64,000 nucleotides of DNA from Zygaena filipendulae (Eukaryota > Arthropoda > Insecta > Lepidoptera > Zygaenidae): NCBI GenBank assembly GCA_907165275.2, contig CAJRBF020000015.1:62001-126000 (forward strand). Direction: 5' to 3'. The notes under the pieces are model-generated. The model saw nothing but the letters and a program-made list of their open reading frames with translations, was not told the origin of the DNA and made no database searches. Positions within the stretch are counted from its first letter, which is position 1. Each line of letters starts with the position of its first letter. Position numbers and translations under genes: made by a program. Of this stretch, positions 59,245 to 64,000 are shown piece after piece.

Positions 59245-59335
59245 TCATTTCTTTTTGTAAGTGGTCTTCCTCCTTTGAGCAATTTAGTCTACTTTAACAA
59301 CTTGAAAGATTTTGGTACAACTTTATAATATATAT

Positions 59336-59821
59336 GTCGGAGAATAACCATTTACTTAGTTATTTTATAATTACTGATGCTAATTACTGATCTTGTGGAC
59401 GTTATCGGGGTTCAATGCAAGCACAAATCAAGATATTCACTGTATATTATTGTTTTATTTATTTAACACAACAATCTAATAATTTACTATGATATTAATT
59501 ATTAGCAAAACATTATTAAACAATTTATATCCGAGCAGCAGGTTCGCGACACAGATCTAACTTAGCCCAATGCAACGTAATTCCCACAATAATGATCCTC
59601 CTCGATCTCGCACCATCCTTCTTATACTAACCCCTCTCCGGGCAACGTTAAGATCGCGCCTCGACCCTGCTCTAGGCTAGTCCTCTGCTCTCATTGGATA
59701 TTTAAATGACGTGATACTGTAAATACAATCTCTGATTGGACGTGTATGACGTGGTACTAAATACAATACAATGATTGTTAGAAAATAATAAGATTTACAT
59801 GTAGGAGAGGTATTGTCAACA
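59336..59821 (-). repeat. Candidate 3' LTR of the right-hand gypsy element
   Basis: Begins TGTCGGAGAATAAC in a TATATA context and ends at GTCAACA. On the minus strand it has a TATAAG motif and AAATAAATAAA further on. No second copy is in the window (the other would lie to the right), and I see no polypurine tract at the chosen edge, so the boundary is tentative. Confidence 0.35.
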
Positions 59822-60569
59822 TCAGGATCAGCCATAACGTCTCACGTGGGTAGTTGGGCGAATAACAATAGAACAAACAATGAAGTCTCAATCAAAAGTT
59901 GTTTAATTGCACTAAGTCTCTTTTAGAACACTAATCGGTCAAAATCAACACACTAGTAAGTAGGAAAACTCTAATCACATACGAAACAATTATAAATTCA
60001 CGATAAAAGTAACGAGTGTACGTGGAACAATAGCGATTCGTCGGAACACGTCCTGCTTCCGCCGTTAACACAAAGACAACTGTGTTTCAAAATGGCGGCG
60101 CTGACCGTAGACCCGACGCTCCGCTAGACCGACAGCTACGGATTGGCCGCTGTCAATCTGGTCCCAGCGCAACTCAATTGATGGCGCTAGTGATGCGCCG
60201 TCACGGCCGGACTGACTAGCGACCGTCCTCGGGCGCTTCATCATGCAATCCTGAAACAATCAACACCTACAGCTTAGCAAACTGTCGAACAGTCTGCTCG
60301 TCCAACCTGACGTTCTCTTCTGTGCCATATACATACTCAACGTTAAGATACTGGAAAGTGTGCGTCCTTTCAACTACCTATGGACCAGACGGCACATTTC
60401 CTCACAGAATACGATTTTACTTCAAACATGTATGTCCTTACAACCAACCATTCGGGTCTGGCCCGGACGATACAAACAAGGTAACTGGACCGGACGGGTG
60501 TGTCCTATCAACCAGCCACAACGGCATGGCCCGGACGACACTGTCCCTTCGACCAGAGCAGCTCCCCAG
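59822..60569. other. Non-coding 3' region of the gypsy element
   Basis: No supported gene. Unstructured until the tandem array at 60570; diverged relatives of the array unit (CCGGACGA, CAACCAnnC) occur from about 60370. Confidence 0.45.
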
Positions 60570-60895
60570 CCTGGACCGGACGAATGTGTCCCTTCGACCA
60601 ACCATATGGATCGGACGACATTGTGCTTACGACCAGCTTTACACAATAAGTTTGGACCAGACGAATGTGTCCCTTCGACCAACCACGTGGACCGGACGAC
60701 ATTGTCCCTACGACCAACTTTACCCAAAAACAATAAGTCTGGACCGGACGAATGTGTCCCTTCGACCAATCACATGGACCGGACGACATTGTCCCTACGA
60801 CCAACTTTACCCAAAAACAATAAGTCTGGACCGGACGAATGTGTCCCTTCGACCAATCACATGGACCGGACGACATTGTCCCTACGACCAGCTTC
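60570..60895 (+). repeat. Tandem repeat, 81-87-bp unit, in the gypsy 3' region
   Basis: Four units starting at 60573, 60654, 60741 and 60828: GGACCGGACGAATGTGTCCC, TTCGACCAACCACATGGACC, GGACGACATTGTCCCTACGA, CCAACTTTACCC. Spacings of 81, 87 and 87 are multiples of three, so frames on both strands stay open through the array without being coding. Confidence 0.85.
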
Positions 60896-60969
60896 ACAAA
60901 AGACAAACTACCTACATCACATTAATTCAAATTCCTTCACAGTCCGCTTACATAATATTAACCTACCGT

Positions 60970-63900
60970 TTAGTTTGGCTTGTCTTGCTCGGCGTGAATT
61001 TGAACTTCGTGTTCGAGAACTTCATGGTCTGAACAGACATCTGTGTCTGATCCTGCAGTTAGTGTGTCAGATCCTGCTGTTATTGTATCGGAAGTTGCAG
61101 TTAACGTATCACTACTACTCGGTGTGTACGTGTCGGGGTATTCATTATTGAGTTCCTCATCTACCAGCGCCGTCACGGCCTCCTCTGAATTCAATAGACT
61201 ACTACTTATTTCTATCAAACCGTCATGACCCCTAGGTACTGGACGCAAGTTCTCATGCGCGTATTTAAAAGTACGCTGTGAGCCAGACAGGCTTTTTAAC
61301 TCATAGCGATCGTTTTCTAGCACCGCAGTTATTATGAAGGGACCCTTAAATTTCCTATCTAGCTTAGTTTGGTTACGTTCGCTGCTTTTTATAAATACGA
61401 AATCTCCATTCGAAAACGGCCTAATTATCGCACGACCCTGGTTGAATCTTTTAGTGTCTGATGCAGCCGCTTTTTGTATGTTGTTAGAGGCCTCATTTCG
61501 CACCGCATATAAGTCGAGTCGTTGTTCACTGTCGGGACAAGCAGAATTAATTTTTGATATTCCAAGCGATTTCGACCGAATACCAAACATTAGCTCCGTT
61601 GGCGTGTACTTGGTAACACTGGACTTGACACTGTTGAGGGCCAATTGAACGTTTCCTAACTCAGCACGCCATACTTTATTTGGATCGTTCTCGATGATCG
61701 TAAGAAGACTTTTTAGAGTACGCATAACGCGTTCGACCTGGCCGTTTGCCCTACTGGAGCCAGTTGCTATGAAATGCAGTTGAATATTATGTTCTGCGCA
61801 AAACCCTTTGAACTCTGTGCTTATGTAACACCTGCCTCGGTCAGCGATTATCCGTTTAGGTGCTCCAAAAAGGCAAACAGCGTTTTTAAGGGCCCGAACT
61901 GCACTAGCCGCGTCCAACGAAGTAGTGTGCTCTAACAATATGTATTTGGTGAAGGCGTCGATGATGACGGAACAGTATTCCTTTCGGTCGCTCTTGCCAC
62001 TCAGCTTTCCAGTAAAGTCAATATGGATCGTGTGCCAGGGTACAGATACCTTCGGGATGGAGTGAAGCTGAACAGGTTGAGCTCCGGAGGGACCTTTTGA
62101 TGTTTTGCATACTATGCAAGAATCAATAAACTTCCTAACACACTTAGACATCTGAGGGAACCAGTATTGCTCGTACAGCTTATCTAACGTCTTATCAGTG
62201 CCTAAATGTTGAAGTTCATTATGAATGTGACTGATCAGGGTCCATACTAACGATCTAGGGACTACAGGGAGCCAAGAGACTATCTTGTTCCGTACAATCT
62301 TCCTGTAAAGGATGCCGTCTCTGACGTCGTATGTTTGACCGACTGTATCGGGAAATTTGTTGTGCATATGTTTATTGATTAGATCTTGGATTTCCGCGTC
62401 ACGCTTCTGTTCTACGGAGAGCCATCCTTGATGGAGTTCCACAAAATTAACAGTTTTGGTTGCAGACATGACAGAAGCTTGAGATGTGGATGGACTATCT
62501 GCATTAGGTTCCGGCAAAGGATTTCTAGAAAGATAATCTGCGTGTTCCATACCACGACCGTCGCGGTATACGATATCGAAATCGTAGGCCTGTAGAAAGG
62601 CCCACCAGCGGTGGACACGAGGGGTTAGATCCGTTTTGGATTTTGACGCCTTCAAAGAGTTACAGTCTGTATAGACTTTGAATCGGTGGCCATACAGGTA
62701 ATGCCGAAAGTGTTCTACCGCTCGTACGACTGCCAGGGTTTCCAGCTCATACGAGTGGTAGCGGGACTCAGCTTCGGAAGTACGTCGACTAAAGTATGCC
62801 ACGACATGGGGAAGATCATTTTTCTTTTGTATCAGAATAGCTCCGTATCCCTCGGAACTAGCGTCACAGTGCAACTCAACGGGCAACTCAGGGTCAAATA
62901 TGGTTAAAACGGGTTCGGAGGTGAGTATACCTATAATAGCACTGCGGATCTCTTCATGCTTTTTACTCCACTGAATAGGGCCTCTCAGTTTTGTCAAGGG
63001 GTATAATGGCCCAACAATATTCGTATAACCAGGAATAAATCGCCGGAAATATGAGGCTAATCCAAGGAACTGCCGGACTTGTGTAGCTGTTTTAGGTTGA
63101 GGAGAATATACTAGGGCCTGTATTTTACGCGAGTTTGGCCTAATTTCGCCGTTTTGAATAGAGTACCCCAAGAAATCGACCTTTTGTTTCATGTATTTGC
63201 ATTTCTTTAAATTAAATGAAAATCCAGCTGCAGATAATGCGCCCAAAACCTCATCGAGGCGCTTTAAACCTGCAGATACGTCAGTAGAATAACATAATAC
63301 ATCATCCATATAAATAAGCGGCTTATCTCTTAATTTGTGGACAGCTTTAGTGATGCAGCGCTGGTACACAGATGGAGCATTGCGTAACCCGAAGGGCATC
63401 GCGAGGTACTCGTATTGTCCTTCGGGTGTCACAAAAGCCGTCTTCTCTATGGAATCTGGGTGGATCGGGATTTGGTGAAAGCCAGAAGCCATATCAAGCG
63501 AGGAAAAATATTGTGCGCCACTAAGCTGGTCTATCTGTTCTTCAATTCGAGGAAGGGGGTAGTGTTCGGGTCGCGTGTTAGAGTTGAGCTCTCGATAGTC
63601 AACACACATTCTTTCGGTATTATCCTTTTTCTTCACTAAAAGAATAGGACTCGCGAATGGCGAGGAACTCTCCCGAATGACACCCGCATCAAGAAGGTCC
63701 TGAACTTTTTTTCTAACGACTTCTTTTTCGACTGGAGCTAATCTATAAGGGCGCCTTTGAACTATTTTATGTGGGTCTACTAAATCGATTTCTAACTCTC
63801 CTGTGGTTACACGTTTACTAGGGACGCCTTCTATAAAATAATCTGCATACTTATTCAGCAACTCAAGGAGTGCCTTTTTGTCGTCACCTGTTAAGTCTGT

Positions 63901-64000
63901 ATCTACTTCAGCGAAATCTGGCGTAGTAACCCTTATCTCACAGAAATTTGTCTGTCCTTTGAAGGAAAATATCAGCTCGTCGTTATTAATTTGTACAGTG
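60970..64000 (-). CDS. Gypsy pol: RT, RNase H and integrase (partial, open at window edge)
   Basis: The frame is open from its stop at 60970 to the last base of the window (at least 1009 codons), so the true start is outside. RT has YRELNSNTRPEHYPLPRIEE, FSSLDMASGFHQIPI, PFGLRNAPSVYQ and LIYMDDVLCYS. RNase H has LHCDASSEGYGAIL, YELETLAVV and VYTDCNSLKA. Integrase has a zinc domain (HIHNELQHLGTDKTL, CIVCKTSK) and catalytic acids in IHIDFTGKL, IIADRGRCY and NGQVERVMRTL. A C-terminal FKGPFIITAVLENDRYELK region follows, then an acidic, Ser/Thr-rich tail. No stops or shifts are seen, so this copy may be active. Confidence 0.9.
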   Translation of the reverse strand, partial: TVQINNDELIFSFKGQTNFCEIRVTTPDFAEVDTDLTGDDKKALLELLNKYADYFIEGVPSKRVTTGELEIDLVDPHKIVQRRPYRLAPVEKEVVRKKVQDLLDAGVIRESSSPFASPILLVKKKDNTERMCVDYRELNSNTRPEHYPLPRIEEQIDQLSGAQYFSSLDMASGFHQIPIHPDSIEKTAFVTPEGQYEYLAMPFGLRNAPSVYQRCITKAVHKLRDKPLIYMDDVLCYSTDVSAGLKRLDEVLGALSAAGFSFNLKKCKYMKQKVDFLGYSIQNGEIRPNSRKIQALVYSPQPKTATQVRQFLGLASYFRRFIPGYTNIVGPLYPLTKLRGPIQWSKKHEEIRSAIIGILTSEPVLTIFDPELPVELHCDASSEGYGAILIQKKNDLPHVVAYFSRRTSEAESRYHSYELETLAVVRAVEHFRHYLYGHRFKVYTDCNSLKASKSKTDLTPRVHRWWAFLQAYDFDIVYRDGRGMEHADYLSRNPLPEPNADSPSTSQASVMSATKTVNFVELHQGWLSVEQKRDAEIQDLINKHMHNKFPDTVGQTYDVRDGILYRKIVRNKIVSWLPVVPRSLVWTLISHIHNELQHLGTDKTLDKLYEQYWFPQMSKCVRKFIDSCIVCKTSKGPSGAQPVQLHSIPKVSVPWHTIHIDFTGKLSGKSDRKEYCSVIIDAFTKYILLEHTTSLDAASAVRALKNAVCLFGAPKRIIADRGRCYISTEFKGFCAEHNIQLHFIATGSSRANGQVERVMRTLKSLLTIIENDPNKVWRAELGNVQLALNSVKSSVTKYTPTELMFGIRSKSLGISKINSACPDSEQRLDLYAVRNEASNNIQKAAASDTKRFNQGRAIIRPFSNGDFVFIKSSERNQTKLDRKFKGPFIITAVLENDRYELKSLSGSQRTFKYAHENLRPVPRGHDGLIEISSSLLNSEEAVTALVDEELNNEYPDTYTPSSSDTLTATSDTITAGSDTLTAGSDTDVCSDHEVLEHEVQIHAEQDKPN

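Larger units (their letters stand above)
59336..64000 (-). mobile_element. Ty3/gypsy LTR retrotransposon, truncated by the window edge
   Basis: A pol gene on the minus strand with RT, RNase H and integrase, a tandem-repeat-rich 3' region and a candidate LTR at the left. Gag, protease and the 5' LTR would lie beyond 64000. No envelope gene was seen downstream of pol. Confidence 0.75.

Noticed and set aside
60322..61151. Two overlapping plus-strand open frames of 236 and 263 codons, and minus-strand frames over the same span
   Set aside because: They exist because the tandem unit length is a multiple of three. The products are simple repeats and the frames run into antisense pol.

Overview
This window is animal nuclear DNA, almost certainly from an insect and most likely a moth or butterfly. 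Nearly all of it is transposable elements nested inside one another. The species-level inference rests on the element families: CR1-type LINEs with the 3' hairpin tails seen in Lepidoptera, R1-type and Jockey-type LINEs, Pao and Ty3/gypsy LTR elements, a Helitron-like end, and a Polinton (adintovirus-like element) with an IAP gene. I found no convincing single-copy host gene, rRNA, tRNA or CRISPR array.

Layout. (1) 1-21487: a GC-rich R1-type LINE (ORF1 126-1154 + 17884-18324; intact ORF2 18325-21399). Its ORF1 is split by (2) a complete Polinton at 1155-17877, with 138-bp terminal inverted repeats, AG...CT ends and a 6-bp target duplication GCCATC. Its plus-strand block reads packaging ATPase, an unknown protein, a fibre-like repeat protein, integrase, PLA2-like capsid protein, adenain-like protease, penton-like minor capsid, a basic core-like protein, major capsid and an unknown protein. 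On the minus strand are a small unknown gene, protein-primed DNA polymerase B with one in-frame TGA, and a spliced gene. A BIR-RING IAP gene lies near the right end. (3) About 21490-25125: a decayed Jockey-like LINE. (4) 25170-36867: a Ty3/gypsy LTR element on the minus strand whose gag-pol has lost RT, RNase H and the integrase core but keeps one open frame. It contains a full-length LINE (about 27086-32158) with an unexpected third, membrane-protein ORF between ORF1 and ORF2. (5) About 37517-43863: a Pao element on the minus strand with in-frame stops, interrupted by a 1.46-kb Harbinger-like non-autonomous transposon (39634-41091). (6) 43866-52960: a decayed CR1-like LINE (minus) carrying a non-coding LTR element (44190-48680, LTRs of equal length) and a plus-strand CR1 LINE. 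(7) 52960-59330: mostly non-coding, with an ORF1-like fragment, a 100-bp minisatellite, an orphan gypsy integrase fragment, Helitron-like ends and a 560-bp foldback element. (8) 59336-64000: a second Ty3/gypsy element on the minus strand, with pol open to the window edge.

The most interesting signals are two canonical -1 frameshift heptamers in meaningful positions. In the Polinton, A AAA AAC sits directly before the stop of the PLA2-like gene, and the protease frame that follows has no ATG. In the LINE at 27205-31960, U UUA AAC sits four codons before the ORF1 stop and leads into a roughly 300-codon hydrophobic frame that also lacks a start codon. The Polinton also carries a multi-exon gene with clean splice sites and a TATA box, and an IAP gene flanked by direct repeats.
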